Source: Acidisphaera sp. S103 (lineage in GTDB: Bacteria; Pseudomonadota; Alphaproteobacteria; Acetobacterales; Acetobacteraceae). Taken from it: DNA of 54,192 nt. Shown here piece by piece: positions 15,775 through 24,141 of this stretch (within the stretch, counting starts at the first letter, position 1; the number at the start of each line of letters is the position of its first letter). The translations under genes and the position numbers were made by a program. The stretch lies in contig NZ_LMUJ01000026.1 in the NCBI RefSeq assembly GCF_009765975.1, forward strand, positions 57,150 to 111,341. Direction: 5' to 3'. The notes under the pieces were generated by a model that ran no database searches, was not told the origin of the DNA, and saw only the letters and a program-made list of their open reading frames with translations.

Positions 15775-18017
15775 ACCCGCGACGCCGAGGCCGGACCGTC
15801 CAGCGAGGTAACCCCGACCGCATCGGCGATGGCGTTGGCAATAGCGGGGAACAGCGCGATGGCACCTGCCTCGCCGCAGCCCTTCACACCCACGGGATTG
15901 GTGGTGCAACGCGTGCCGGCGAAACGCAGGTCGAAACTGGGCAGGTCACCAGCCCTTGGCATGGCATAATCCATGAATGTCCCGCTGATCGGCTGACCGG
16001 ACTCCGGATCATAAACCGCGTGTTCCAGCAGCGCCTGACCGGCCCCCTGCGCGATCGCCCCATGCGCCTGGCCGGCCGCGACCATCGGATTGACGATCAC
16101 CCCGTAATCATCAACCGCGGTCAGCCGTTCCAAGGTGACGGCGCCTGTGTCGGGATCGACCTCCACCTCCGCGACATGGGTGCCGTTAGGAAACGTCATC
16201 GCCTCCCGAGTCCACTGATGGTACGTATCCAGCGTCCCCGGCGCCTTCGCCGCGACATCCAGCAAGGCAATGACACGATCGGTTCCAGCGACGCGAAACA
16301 ACCCGTCCTCGAACACGATATCGGCCTCGGCCGCCTCCAGCGCCTGAGCAGCAATGGCGCGCCCCTTGGCGATGATGATGTCGGACGCCCGCCAGATCGC
16401 CGTGCCGCCCATATACGTGGCGCGAGAACTACCATGCCCGCCACCCATCGGTATCAGATCGGTGTCGCCCTGCTTCAGGTGGATCATCGCATTGGGCAGC
16501 CCCAGCCGATCCGCCAGGATCTGCGGCATCGTCGTCTCATGCCCCTGGCCGATTGTCTGAGTCCCCGTGATCAGCGAAACCGACCCATCCGCCTCGAACC
16601 GAATATCGACGTTCTCAGTCGGCAGGCCGCCGGTGGCCTTGATGTGGCAAGCCAGCCCGACACCCCGGCGCTTGCCGGCGGTTTCACTGGCGCGCCGCCG
16701 AACCGAAAAACCCTCCAGATCGGCACCACCAATCGCAGCATCAAACGCCGCTCGGAAATCCCCACTGTCCACAACGAACTTGAAGGCATTTGTCATCGGT
16801 ATCGTTCGGACGAAGTTGCGCCGGCGCAAATCGATCCGATCGAACCCGCACTGCCGAGCCGCCGCGTCGATCAACCGCTCCATGATGTTGACCGCCTCGC
16901 CAAAGCCCGGCCCGCGCGTGACCCCGATCGGGACGGTATTGGTCAGGACGGCCTTCACCCGCAGGGCAATGGCCGGAATACCGTAGACGGTGCCTTGCAA
17001 GTGCGGATACTGATTGGTCTGCACACCGCCGGCCCCACCGGCCATATAAGCGCCGAGGTTGGCGACACTGTCCACATGCAGCGCCAGAAAGTTTCCATCG
17101 TTATCAAGCGCCAGCGTGGCAACCGACAGATGATCTCTGGCCTGATGGTCGGAGAGAAATGTTTCGGATCGGGTAGAAATCCATTTCACTGGCCGACCAA
17201 CCCGACGCGCAGCCCACAAAATCAGCGCCTGCTCCGCATAAGCAAAATTCTTCGCTCCGAATCCACCACCCACATCATGTGCAATGAAACGAACTTCCCC
17301 CGGCGCCACCCCAAGCGCTCGGGATGCCGTATCACGGTTCCCATGAAGGTTCTGACTGGACACATGCAGCGTGTATCGACCGTCGTAGACACCGATCGCA
17401 CCACGCGGCTCCATCGGATTGGTGACGATGCGGTGGTTGTTCAACGCGATCGTTACGACATGATCAGACGTCCGGATAGTATCCGCGACCCCCGCGGTCT
17501 GGCCCCATGTCCAGTCCATGCACACATTGTCCGGTACCTCGTCCGCCAACAGCGGAGCACCCGGCCGCAACGCATCATCCGCCCGCGTAATGGCTGCCAA
17601 CGGTTCATAATCCACCACGATCCGTTCAGCAGCATCCAGCGCCTGGTTCTTCGTTTCCGCGACGATCAAGGCAACCGGCTCGCCCACATACCGGACCTTG
17701 CCCTCGGCCAGCAGAGGCTGCGGCAGAAAGCGGAATGGCTCATTGGTCTGCACATTGGCCTCGACCGTCGGACGCAACGGACGAAGCCCATCGGCCGCCG
17801 CGTCCGCCGCCGTCAGCACAGCAACAACGCCCGGCATCCCCGCCGCGGCCGTGGTTTCGATCGCATCGATACGGGCGTGTGCATGCGGGGAACGCAGGAA
17901 CACGGCATGGGTAACGCTGTCAAAGCGCAGATCATCCAGATACGCACCGCGCCCGGCAACAAAGCGGGCGTCCTCACGCCGGCGCGGAGAATCGCCAATG
18001 ACGGCGCGATCGTTCAT
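15744..18017 (-). CDS. Xanthine dehydrogenase family molybdopterin-binding subunit
   Basis: 757 residues from MNDRAVIGDSPRRREDARFV at 18017 (GGGGAC ribosome site); an ATG at 18041 would add eight residues. Domain order is as in CoxL/XdhB-type subunits: N-terminal a/b-hammerhead (residues 15-120), GGGFGAKNF for molybdopterin binding, GVTRGPGFGEAVN in the active-site loop region, TIGQGHETTMPQILAD, and the C-terminal VKGCGEAGAIALFP with the conserved Glu. Such enzymes hydroxylate aldehydes or heterocycles. The FAD and 2Fe-2S subunits normally encoded beside it are absent, so partners must be elsewhere or the subunit stands alone. Confidence 0.9.
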   Translation of the reverse strand: MNDRAVIGDSPRRREDARFVAGRGAYLDDLRFDSVTHAVFLRSPHAHARIDAIETTAAAGMPGVVAVLTAADAAADGLRPLRPTVEANVQTNEPFRFLPQPLLAEGKVRYVGEPVALIVAETKNQALDAAERIVVDYEPLAAITRADDALRPGAPLLADEVPDNVCMDWTWGQTAGVADTIRTSDHVVTIALNNHRIVTNPMEPRGAIGVYDGRYTLHVSSQNLHGNRDTASRALGVAPGEVRFIAHDVGGGFGAKNFAYAEQALILWAARRVGRPVKWISTRSETFLSDHQARDHLSVATLALDNDGNFLALHVDSVANLGAYMAGGAGGVQTNQYPHLQGTVYGIPAIALRVKAVLTNTVPIGVTRGPGFGEAVNIMERLIDAAARQCGFDRIDLRRRNFVRTIPMTNAFKFVVDSGDFRAAFDAAIGGADLEGFSVRRRASETAGKRRGVGLACHIKATGGLPTENVDIRFEADGSVSLITGTQTIGQGHETTMPQILADRLGLPNAMIHLKQGDTDLIPMGGGHGSSRATYMGGTAIWRASDIIIAKGRAIAAQALEAAEADIVFEDGLFRVAGTDRVIALLDVAAKAPGTLDTYHQWTREAMTFPNGTHVAEVEVDPDTGAVTLERLTAVDDYGVIVNPMVAAGQAHGAIAQGAGQALLEHAVYDPESGQPISGTFMDYAMPRAGDLPSFDLRFAGTRCTTNPVGVKGCGEAGAIALFPAIANAIADAVGVTSLDGPASASRVWRAMRGAAS

Positions 18018-18065
18018 GGACAGTCCCCAGGGTTTCCTCAAGCGCCAGTTTGGGCCGGGAGCAGG

Positions 18066-18095
18066 GCAGGGGGCAAGGGACCCCCGTGCCCCTGC
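18066..18095 (-). terminator. GC-rich hairpin between EF-G-like and dehydrogenase genes
   Basis: GCAGGGG (18066-18072) pairs with CCCCTGC (18089-18095), with a possible inner GGG/CCC stem. It sits a few bases past the stop of the EF-G-like gene (end at 18100) on the reverse strand and could reduce read-through to the dehydrogenase gene. No T-tract is visible, so confidence is low. Confidence 0.35.
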
Positions 18096-18099
18096 ACCA

Positions 18100-20046
18100 T
18101 CACGGCACCGCCCGCGTCTCCGCCAGATGATCGAACCGCTTCTTGTATGTCCCCAGTCCCATCGTCTGCGACCGCAACTCGATGATCAGGTCATGCATCT
18201 CGGCCTCGGGCACCAACGCCTCGACATCATCCCAGCCAGTCCACCCGGACCGTTCGGCGAACCCCAGGATCTGCCCGCGCCGCCCGGTCAGCAGCCGCTG
18301 CGCCCTGGCGGTGTAGTCGTTCGGCACACTGATCGTGACGTGATCGACCGGTTCCAGCAGGACCGGATCGGCCTTGGCCAGCCCCTCCTTCATCGCGATC
18401 TGAGTCGCGGTCTTGAACGCCATGTCGGAACTGTCGACCGAATGAAACCCGCCATCCACCAGCGTCACAGAGATATCCACCACCGGATACCCAAACGGCC
18501 CCTTTTTCGTCGCCTCCTCGGCCGCATCGCCCACCGACGGAATGAAGTTCCGAGGCACCGCCCCGCCGACGACCTTATCGACGAACAGGAACCCCTCGCC
18601 GCGCTCCCGAGGCGCGATGTCGATCTTCACGTCGGCGAACTGCCCATGCCCGCCCGTCTGGCGCTTCAATCGCCCATGCTCATGCACCGGTTTGCGGATG
18701 GTCTCCTTGTACGCGATCGCCGGCTTCTGCACCGCCAGTTTCAGCCCGTAGTCCCGCGCCAGATGGTCCACCACGGTCTGCAGATGCATCTCGCCCTGGC
18801 CGTGCAGCACGGTTTCGCCTTCTTGGGTGATGAAAAGTGAGGCATCTTCCTCCGCCAGCTTGTGCAGCGCCCCCGACAGTTTCACATCGTCCTTCCGATC
18901 CGTCGTGGCCACGGCCATCGCGTAGACCGGCGGCGCCGGATGCGGGAAGGGCAGGGGTTCCGGCTGGCCGCCAGGCGACAGAGTGGCACCGGTCGGCACG
19001 CCATCCAGCCGGCCGAATGCAACGATGTCGCCCTGCCGAGCGTCCGGCACCTTGGCCATCTCGCCGTTCACATACCGATAGATGCCACCGAGGCGCGTCC
19101 CGCCTAACTGAGCGCCGTCGGCCACCGTCCCGCTCCACACCCGGACATACGACAGCTTCCCGGTATGCCCGGCATAAACCGTCTTGAATACCTGCGCCCG
19201 AGGCGCCCCGCCGGGTACGATCTGCCGCCTCTCCGCGGTTTCAGCCGGGTCGGGCGTGTCATGCCGCAGCGCCTTCCACAGGCGGCGCACACCGGCGGCG
19301 TGTTCGGCGGCCCCCACCAGCACCTCGATCACCGCGCCGGCGCACAGATCCTTGCGCATGTCGCGATACAACTCGTCCGGCGTCGGCTTTATGTCCTCCA
19401 GCACCTTCTCCAACAATGCGTCGTCGCGATCGGCCAGAGTCTCCACCAGCCGGTCCAGCGCGGCCTGTTCCTCTGCCAGCAGCGCCTCAGGGATCTGCAT
19501 CAGTTCGGATGCCTGTCCCTTGCGGTAGCGATAGGCCCGCTCACTCATCAGATCGACGTAGCCGGTGACGGCCTCGCCGTCGAAAATCGGCATGTGCCGC
19601 AGCACCAGCGGGCTGGCGGTATAGCTCTGCAGGGCGGCCAGCGTGTCGGCGATGCTGCCTTCCAGCGTGTCGATCTTGTTGATGTAGATGATGTGGGGAA
19701 CGCCTTCATCCCGCAGCGTCTTCAGCAGCGGCGCGACCATCGCGGCCTTTGCCGGCGTCGGCTCACAGACCACGACGGCGATATCCACCATCGCCAGTGC
19801 CGAACAGGTCTGGTGGGCAAACTCGATCGACCCCGGGCAGTCCAGGATGGACCACGGGTCGTCCAGATAGGTGCAATGTCCCAGTCGGATCTCGGTGGTC
19901 GTCGGGCGGTTGCGCGGATCGGCCGGTCGTTTGACAGGCGCGCCCGCTGCGTCCAGCAGGGCTTCAAAAAGCGTGGATTTTCCGCTGCCATAAGGCCCCA
20001 CCAGAGCCACCGAGCGGGGACTTCTGCCGTTCTTGGTTCCGGACAT
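18100..20046 (-). CDS. Elongation factor G-like GTPase
   Basis: 648 residues from MSGTKNGRSPRSVALVG at 20046, with a strong AAGGAGGTG ribosome site. The P-loop is GPYGSGKS (residues 17-24), switch II is DCPGS where canonical EF-G has DTPGH, and the base motif is NKID. Domain II follows (GKLSYVRVWSGTV), then EF-G domains III-V including the C-terminal half-barrel. It is shorter than EF-G (about 700), and the catalytic His of DTPGH is replaced by Ser, so it is a divergent paralogue and not the translocase. Its role is unknown; alphaproteobacterial relatives are annotated simply as EF-G-like. Confidence 0.88.
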   Translation of the reverse strand: MSGTKNGRSPRSVALVGPYGSGKSTLFEALLDAAGAPVKRPADPRNRPTTTEIRLGHCTYLDDPWSILDCPGSIEFAHQTCSALAMVDIAVVVCEPTPAKAAMVAPLLKTLRDEGVPHIIYINKIDTLEGSIADTLAALQSYTASPLVLRHMPIFDGEAVTGYVDLMSERAYRYRKGQASELMQIPEALLAEEQAALDRLVETLADRDDALLEKVLEDIKPTPDELYRDMRKDLCAGAVIEVLVGAAEHAAGVRRLWKALRHDTPDPAETAERRQIVPGGAPRAQVFKTVYAGHTGKLSYVRVWSGTVADGAQLGGTRLGGIYRYVNGEMAKVPDARQGDIVAFGRLDGVPTGATLSPGGQPEPLPFPHPAPPVYAMAVATTDRKDDVKLSGALHKLAEEDASLFITQEGETVLHGQGEMHLQTVVDHLARDYGLKLAVQKPAIAYKETIRKPVHEHGRLKRQTGGHGQFADVKIDIAPRERGEGFLFVDKVVGGAVPRNFIPSVGDAAEEATKKGPFGYPVVDISVTLVDGGFHSVDSSDMAFKTATQIAMKEGLAKADPVLLEPVDHVTISVPNDYTARAQRLLTGRRGQILGFAERSGWTGWDDVEALVPEAEMHDLIIELRSQTMGLGTYKKRFDHLAETRAVP

Positions 20047-20193
20047 GGTCGCACCTCCTTCGTTAGTGGAAGGCGCCAGCCGAGATGCGGGCCCGTGCGA
20101 AGCGGGCACCCGGAGCGCCCTCGCCAAGGGATGCTACCGCAAAATCCAGCGAAGGGGAGTCGTATCCGGTGAAATTCGAGGTTACCGACCGAC

Positions 20194-21234
20194 TTACCTC
20201 CGAAACCCGGTAAACCCACTGGGAATCCGCTGGATCGCCGCGATCGTGGCGCGCCGGGTCACCGCATCAGTGCCAGGCGCAAACTCCAACGACACCGTAT
20301 CGACGATCCCGCCGTACCGCTTCTCGATCGCCGCCGGCAGTTCATCATAAGTCGCTCGGGCCACGAACAGATCCAGCACATCGTCCGGCACCTGCGCCGC
20401 CATCTGGTGCCACAGGCCCTGCTTCGACATCTCGGTCAGCCGCACACCCAGGTCGCCAACCCCATGCAGATCGAAAACCCCACGATAGGCCGGCGTCGAT
20501 CCATAGAAGGCCACGCGATAACGGACTTTCTCCGCGGCGTCCTTCACCGCGGCCTGATCCGGACCGGTGGCGACAAACCCGCCGCCGGTGATCTCGAACG
20601 TCTCGAACGACTTGCCCGCCGCGGCCAGTTCCGTCGCCAGCAGCGGCCGCACGACTTTCTCCAGATAGTCGCGCGTGGCGAAACTATGCAGCCGCACACT
20701 GTCGGCCACCCGAGCGGCGGTCTTCAGCATCAGTGGCCCGACCGCCGCCATCGCGATCGGCGGCAGGCCCAGCCCCTGCGGCCCCGGCGAGAACTCCGGC
20801 GTCATCAGTGAGAAATTGTAATACTTTCCCTGGTAACTCAGTTTCTCCCCGGTCTCCCAGCACCGGAAAATTGCCCGCAACGCCTCGACATACTCCCCCA
20901 AACGAGCGGCCGGCGCGATCCAAGGGGTGCTGAACCGCCGTTCGTTATGCGCCTTGATCTGACTGCCCAGCCCCACAACGAACCGCCCGCGCGAGTGCCG
21001 GTTCAGGTCCCAAGCCTGGTTGGCGATCACCATCGGACTACGCGGAAATGCGATCGCCACGGACGGCACCAGCGCCACCCGTTCGGTGGCCAGCGCCGCG
21101 AAGGCGAGCGGTGCGAACGGATCGTGCTTCAGTTCGCTCGCGGTGACGGCGTCGGCGCCATCTTCTTCCGCTTGGCGCGCGACCGCGGCGCAGGCTCGCC
21201 AATCCGCCACGGGCAGCCCAATTGAAACCCGCAT
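20194..21234 (-). CDS. LLM-class flavin-dependent oxidoreductase
   Basis: 346 residues from MRVSIGLPVADWRACAAVA at 21234, which follows GAGAGGGAC; an upstream in-frame ATG at 21291 gives an atypical leader. The luciferase-like barrel shows DLNRHSRGRFVVGLGSQIKAHNERRF, which matches the LLM F420/FMN-binding pattern, then LRAIFRCWETG and a C-terminal VTRRATIAAIQRIPSGF. Members oxidise or reduce diverse substrates with F420 or FMN; the pattern is closest to TIGR03617-type F420-related proteins (from memory, not checked). It is divergent from the endolysin gene. Confidence 0.85.
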   Translation of the reverse strand: MRVSIGLPVADWRACAAVARQAEEDGADAVTASELKHDPFAPLAFAALATERVALVPSVAIAFPRSPMVIANQAWDLNRHSRGRFVVGLGSQIKAHNERRFSTPWIAPAARLGEYVEALRAIFRCWETGEKLSYQGKYYNFSLMTPEFSPGPQGLGLPPIAMAAVGPLMLKTAARVADSVRLHSFATRDYLEKVVRPLLATELAAAGKSFETFEITGGGFVATGPDQAAVKDAAEKVRYRVAFYGSTPAYRGVFDLHGVGDLGVRLTEMSKQGLWHQMAAQVPDDVLDLFVARATYDELPAAIEKRYGGIVDTVSLEFAPGTDAVTRRATIAAIQRIPSGFTGFRR

Positions 21235-21373
21235 CGTGTCCCTCTCGCGTGTGGTTCGTCCAAGTGTGCGACAGGCGTGTCTCGGCGGCAAATGCCGTCA
21301 CGCCGGCGGGATATTGTTGCTTCGACAGTGCCGATCGGCCATCATCCCGCTAATTCCAGGAATGGAGCGTCCC

Positions 21374-21820
21374 ATGGCCAGAACAATAAACGCCGCCGGC
21401 CTGAAGCTGATCAAGAGCTTCGAGGGGTGCAAGTTGACCGCCTATCAGGATGTCGCCGGCATCTGGACGATCGGCTATGGCCATACGCGCAGTGTTTCCG
21501 TCGGCATGGTTTTCACCCAGGATCAGGCGGACCAAGCCCTGGCCAGTGATCTTCTCAGTACGGAGGCCGCCGTCGCCAGGGCATTGGCCAGCGTGGACAC
21601 GAACGACAATCACTTCGCCGCCATGGTTTCGCTGACCTATAATATTGGTTCCGGCAATTTTGCTTCCTCGAGCGTTCTGAAACATCATCGAACGGGTCGG
21701 GCGCAGGACGCAGCCGATGCATTCCTGATGTGGAACAAAGCCACGATCAACGGCGTCCTGCAGGTGGTGAACGGTCTGACCAACCGGCGAACCGCGGAAC
21801 GGACACTGTATCTGACATAA
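21374..21820 (+). CDS. GH24 lysozyme (T4-type endolysin)
   Basis: 148 residues from MARTINAAGLK at 21374, preceded by GGAG at the right distance; an ATG at 21362 is the alternative. The catalytic triad of T4-type lysozymes is visible: Glu17 in SFEGCKL, Asp26 in YQDVAGIW and Thr32 in WTIGYGHT, with the family spacing. It hydrolyses the peptidoglycan glycan strand. There is no signal peptide, holin, spanin or other phage gene around it, so it is a domesticated or stray endolysin rather than part of a prophage. The frameshifted lipoprotein gene follows directly. Confidence 0.9.
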   Translation: MARTINAAGLKLIKSFEGCKLTAYQDVAGIWTIGYGHTRSVSVGMVFTQDQADQALASDLLSTEAAVARALASVDTNDNHFAAMVSLTYNIGSGNFASSSVLKHHRTGRAQDAADAFLMWNKATINGVLQVVNGLTNRRTAERTLYLT

Positions 21821-21834
21821 ATAGGCGAGAGAAT

Positions 21835-22103
21835 CTGGCAAGTCTGGCACAGGGATGCTTTCTGCTGGTTGGATGTCTGGCCTGCCTGCATCCCACCTTC
21901 GCGGCGGTTCCCTGCAACCAGTCGATCGGCGTCGCGAAAGCGCGGCAACTGGTACAGCAGTGCCTGACCGTCTCCCCGGCAACCCATCCCCCCGCAACAC
22001 GGCGAACGATTGTGCCCTGATCCATGATGAAATCCGTCGCGGCTGCGCACTTCTCGATAAGGATAGACCGGCGTTCTGCGAACAGTACCGGCAGCACGGA
22101 TAG
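21835..22103 (+). pseudogene. Frameshifted small Cys-rich lipoprotein
   Basis: Two frames together read as one secreted protein. The first (from about 21835) has a hydrophobic leader with lipobox-like Cys (CFLLVGCLACLHPTFAA) and then CNQSIGVAKARQLVQQCLTV and SPATHPP. After the C6 run at 21988-21993, the next frame continues NTANDCALIHDEIRRGCALL and KDRPAFCEQYRQHG to a stop at 22103. Restoring one base (TGC before AAC) joins them as HPPCNTANDCALI, a pattern I recall from small alphaproteobacterial lipoproteins. No ATG/GTG/TTG fits the start; CTG at 21835 or 21844 would be needed. It is either a decayed gene or a homopolymer sequencing error. Confidence 0.5.
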
Positions 22104-22165
22104 GCCGAGCCTTGGCCTCCGCCGGACGGATGCTCTAACCTCCCGGAGTGAATGAGGGGGAAACC

Positions 22166-22918
22166 ATGGGCAGTCTGGACGGCAAGGTCATCATCGTGAC
22201 CGGTGCGAGCCGCGGAATCGGCGCGGCGGCTTCGGCGGCACTGGCGGAAGCGGGTGCCACCGTGGTGTTGACCGCGCGAGATGGCAAGCTGACGGATAAG
22301 GTGGCGCGATCCATCGGCGGTAGGGCCTCGGCACGGCCCTGCGATGTGTCCGACTATGCGGCGTTTGCGGCGTTAGTCACCGAAACCAAGGCCCGCTTCG
22401 GCCGCCTCGACGCACTGATCAACAACGCCGGGGTGATCGAGCCGATCACCTCCATCGCCGACAGCGATCCGGCCGCCTGGGCCCGGAACGTTACCATCAA
22501 CCTGACCGGCGCCTACCACGCTATCCGCGCCGTGCTGCCCGGCATGCTGGCGGCCGGCGGCGGAACGATCGTGAACGTGTCCTCCGGCGCGGCGATCCGC
22601 CCGCTGGAGGGATGGAGCGCCTATTGCAGCGCCAAAGCCGGCCTGCACATGCTGACCCGAGCGGTTGCGTTGGAAACCACCGGCAAGGGCATCCGTATCT
22701 TCGGCTTCCAGCCCGGCACGACGGACACCGACATGCAGGTGCTGATCCGGGCCTCCGGCGTGAACCCCGTCAGCCAAATTCCCCGGGAAAAATTGACACC
22801 GGTGGCATTGCCGGCTCAATCCATCGTGTATCTGTGTACCACGGCCGCCGATGACCTGAACGGTCAGGAATTCAGCCTGAATGAGGCATCGTTCCGCGCC
22901 CGCCTGGGCCTGGTCTGA
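22166..22918 (+). CDS. Short-chain dehydrogenase/reductase
   Basis: 250 residues from MGSLDGKVIIVTGAS at 22166, with a GAGGGGG ribosome site. It is a classical SDR: cofactor motif TGASRGIG (12-19), NNAGV, catalytic Ser in NVSSGAA, Tyr153 and Lys157 in AYCSAKAG. An acidic or basic residue to select NAD versus NADP is not obvious by eye. The stop overlaps the CoA-transferase ATG (TGATG), so the two are translationally coupled. It may act on a hydroxy or keto group of the same acyl-CoA substrate, which is inferred only from the coupling. Confidence 0.92.
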   Translation: MGSLDGKVIIVTGASRGIGAAASAALAEAGATVVLTARDGKLTDKVARSIGGRASARPCDVSDYAAFAALVTETKARFGRLDALINNAGVIEPITSIADSDPAAWARNVTINLTGAYHAIRAVLPGMLAAGGGTIVNVSSGAAIRPLEGWSAYCSAKAGLHMLTRAVALETTGKGIRIFGFQPGTTDTDMQVLIRASGVNPVSQIPREKLTPVALPAQSIVYLCTTAADDLNGQEFSLNEASFRARLGLV

Positions 22919-24045
22919 TGTCAGGACCGCTGGACGGCATCAAGGTCGTCGAGATCGGTCAGGCGCTGGCCGGCCCGCTCGCCGGGGTGATCCTGGCCGA
23001 CATGGGCGCCGACGTGATCAAGATAGAAAAGCCCGACGGGGGCGACGATGCGCGCCTATGGGGACCTCCCTTCATCGACGGCGATTCCGTCAGCTTCCAC
23101 ACCAACAATCGCGGCAAGCGATCGGTTACGCTGGATATCAAAAGCGCCGAGGACGTCGAGAAACTGAAGGCGCTGGTGCGGCACGCCGACATCCTGATCC
23201 AGAACCTGCGCCCCGGCATCGTCGATGATTTCGGCATCGGCCCGGACGCAATGATGGCGATGAACCCGGCGCTGATCTACTGCTCGATCTGGGCATTCGG
23301 CTTTACCGGCCCGCTGAAGCTGGCACCCGGCTTCGACCCGCTGCTGCAATGCTACGGCGCCGTGGTGACCCTGACCGGCCGCCCCGACGATCCGCCGACA
23401 TTCTGCGCCCCGGCGATCAACGACACCGCCACCGGCATGTGGTGCGTGATCGGCGCCCTGGCAGCGCTGAAGCAACGAGACCGCACCGGCGTCGGCTGCG
23501 TCGTAGACGCGTCCTTGTTCGAGAGCGCCGTCGCCTGGGTCCAAGGCCCGCTGAACGCTTACAACGTGACCGGGAACCTCCCGAAACGCCACGGTGCGGC
23601 GAGCGCGACCCTGGCCCCATACCAGATCTTCGAAACCGCCGACCGCCCGATATGCATCGCCGCCGGCAACGACCGCCTGTTCGTCAAACTGGCCCGCGCC
23701 ATGGGCCACCCCGAGTGGTGCGACAACCCGCTGCTGTCCGACGGCCGCAAACGCGCCGCCAACCGCCAGGCTGTGGTGGACGCAATGCAACCCGTCCTGC
23801 TGACCCGCACGCGCCAAGACTGGATGGGCATCATCGGTGAGGCCGGTGTCCCCTGCGCGCCCGTCAACAACATCGCCGAGCTGGCGGAAACCGAACAGTT
23901 ACAGGCAATGGACATGATGCGAACCCTGCCAGGCAGCGACCTGAAGATCGTCGGCCTGCCGATCACATTCGATCGCCAGCGCCCGCATCCGCAAGGTGAT
24001 TCCCCGAAACTCGGAGAGCACAACGAGGAAATTTTCGGCCGCTGA
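22918..24045 (+). CDS. CaiB/BaiF (family III) CoA-transferase
   Basis: 375 residues. The N-terminal signature PLDGIKVVEIGQALAGPLAG, the segment ADVIKIEKP, and the aspartate that carries the acyl intermediate, Asp169 in AINDTATGMW, all match formyl-CoA transferase-type enzymes; the position is the same as in oxalate CoA-transferase. It transfers CoA between carboxylic acids. The NNRGKRS loop is also conserved. It overlaps the SDR gene and ends just before two facing hairpin repeats. Confidence 0.92.
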   Translation: MSGPLDGIKVVEIGQALAGPLAGVILADMGADVIKIEKPDGGDDARLWGPPFIDGDSVSFHTNNRGKRSVTLDIKSAEDVEKLKALVRHADILIQNLRPGIVDDFGIGPDAMMAMNPALIYCSIWAFGFTGPLKLAPGFDPLLQCYGAVVTLTGRPDDPPTFCAPAINDTATGMWCVIGALAALKQRDRTGVGCVVDASLFESAVAWVQGPLNAYNVTGNLPKRHGAASATLAPYQIFETADRPICIAAGNDRLFVKLARAMGHPEWCDNPLLSDGRKRAANRQAVVDAMQPVLLTRTRQDWMGIIGEAGVPCAPVNNIAELAETEQLQAMDMMRTLPGSDLKIVGLPITFDRQRPHPQGDSPKLGEHNEEIFGR

Positions 24046-24057
24046 TCGTCATACACC

Positions 24058-24090
24058 CGTCATGCTTACGAAGGTCAGCATCCACGCCTT
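24058..24090 (+). repeat. REP-like hairpin element, first of an inverted pair
   Basis: CGTC, then ATGCTTAC (24062-24069), loop GAAG, GTCAGCAT (24074-24081), then CCACGCCTT. One T:C mismatch interrupts the 8-bp stem. It faces the element at 24106-24138, and both lie between convergent genes. Confidence 0.8.
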
Positions 24091-24105
24091 CGTCCTCGCA
24101 CACAA

Positions 24106-24138
24106 AAGGCATGGATGCCGATCTGCATCGGTATGACG
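24106..24138 (-). repeat. REP-like hairpin element, second of an inverted pair
   Basis: Read on the reverse strand: CGTC, ATACCGAT, loop GCAG, ATCGGCAT, CCATGCCTT, with one mismatch in the 8-bp stem. Its nearest relative in the window is the copy at 41404, which has GCCGAT arms and the same CCTTTTGT extension. With the element at 24058 it forms a head-to-head pair 15 bp apart. Confidence 0.8.
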
Positions 24139-24141
24139 ATA

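Noticed and set aside
15735..18185. Very long open frame (about 816 codons) on the plus strand opposite the molybdopterin dehydrogenase gene
   Set aside because: It is an antisense shadow: the reverse frame gives a complete, family-matching protein, while this one is Arg/Gln/His-rich without any recognisable domain, an effect of high GC.
21374..22103. Prophage remnant
   Set aside because: Only the endolysin suggests phage origin; no integrase, structural, regulatory or attachment-like sequences were found around it.
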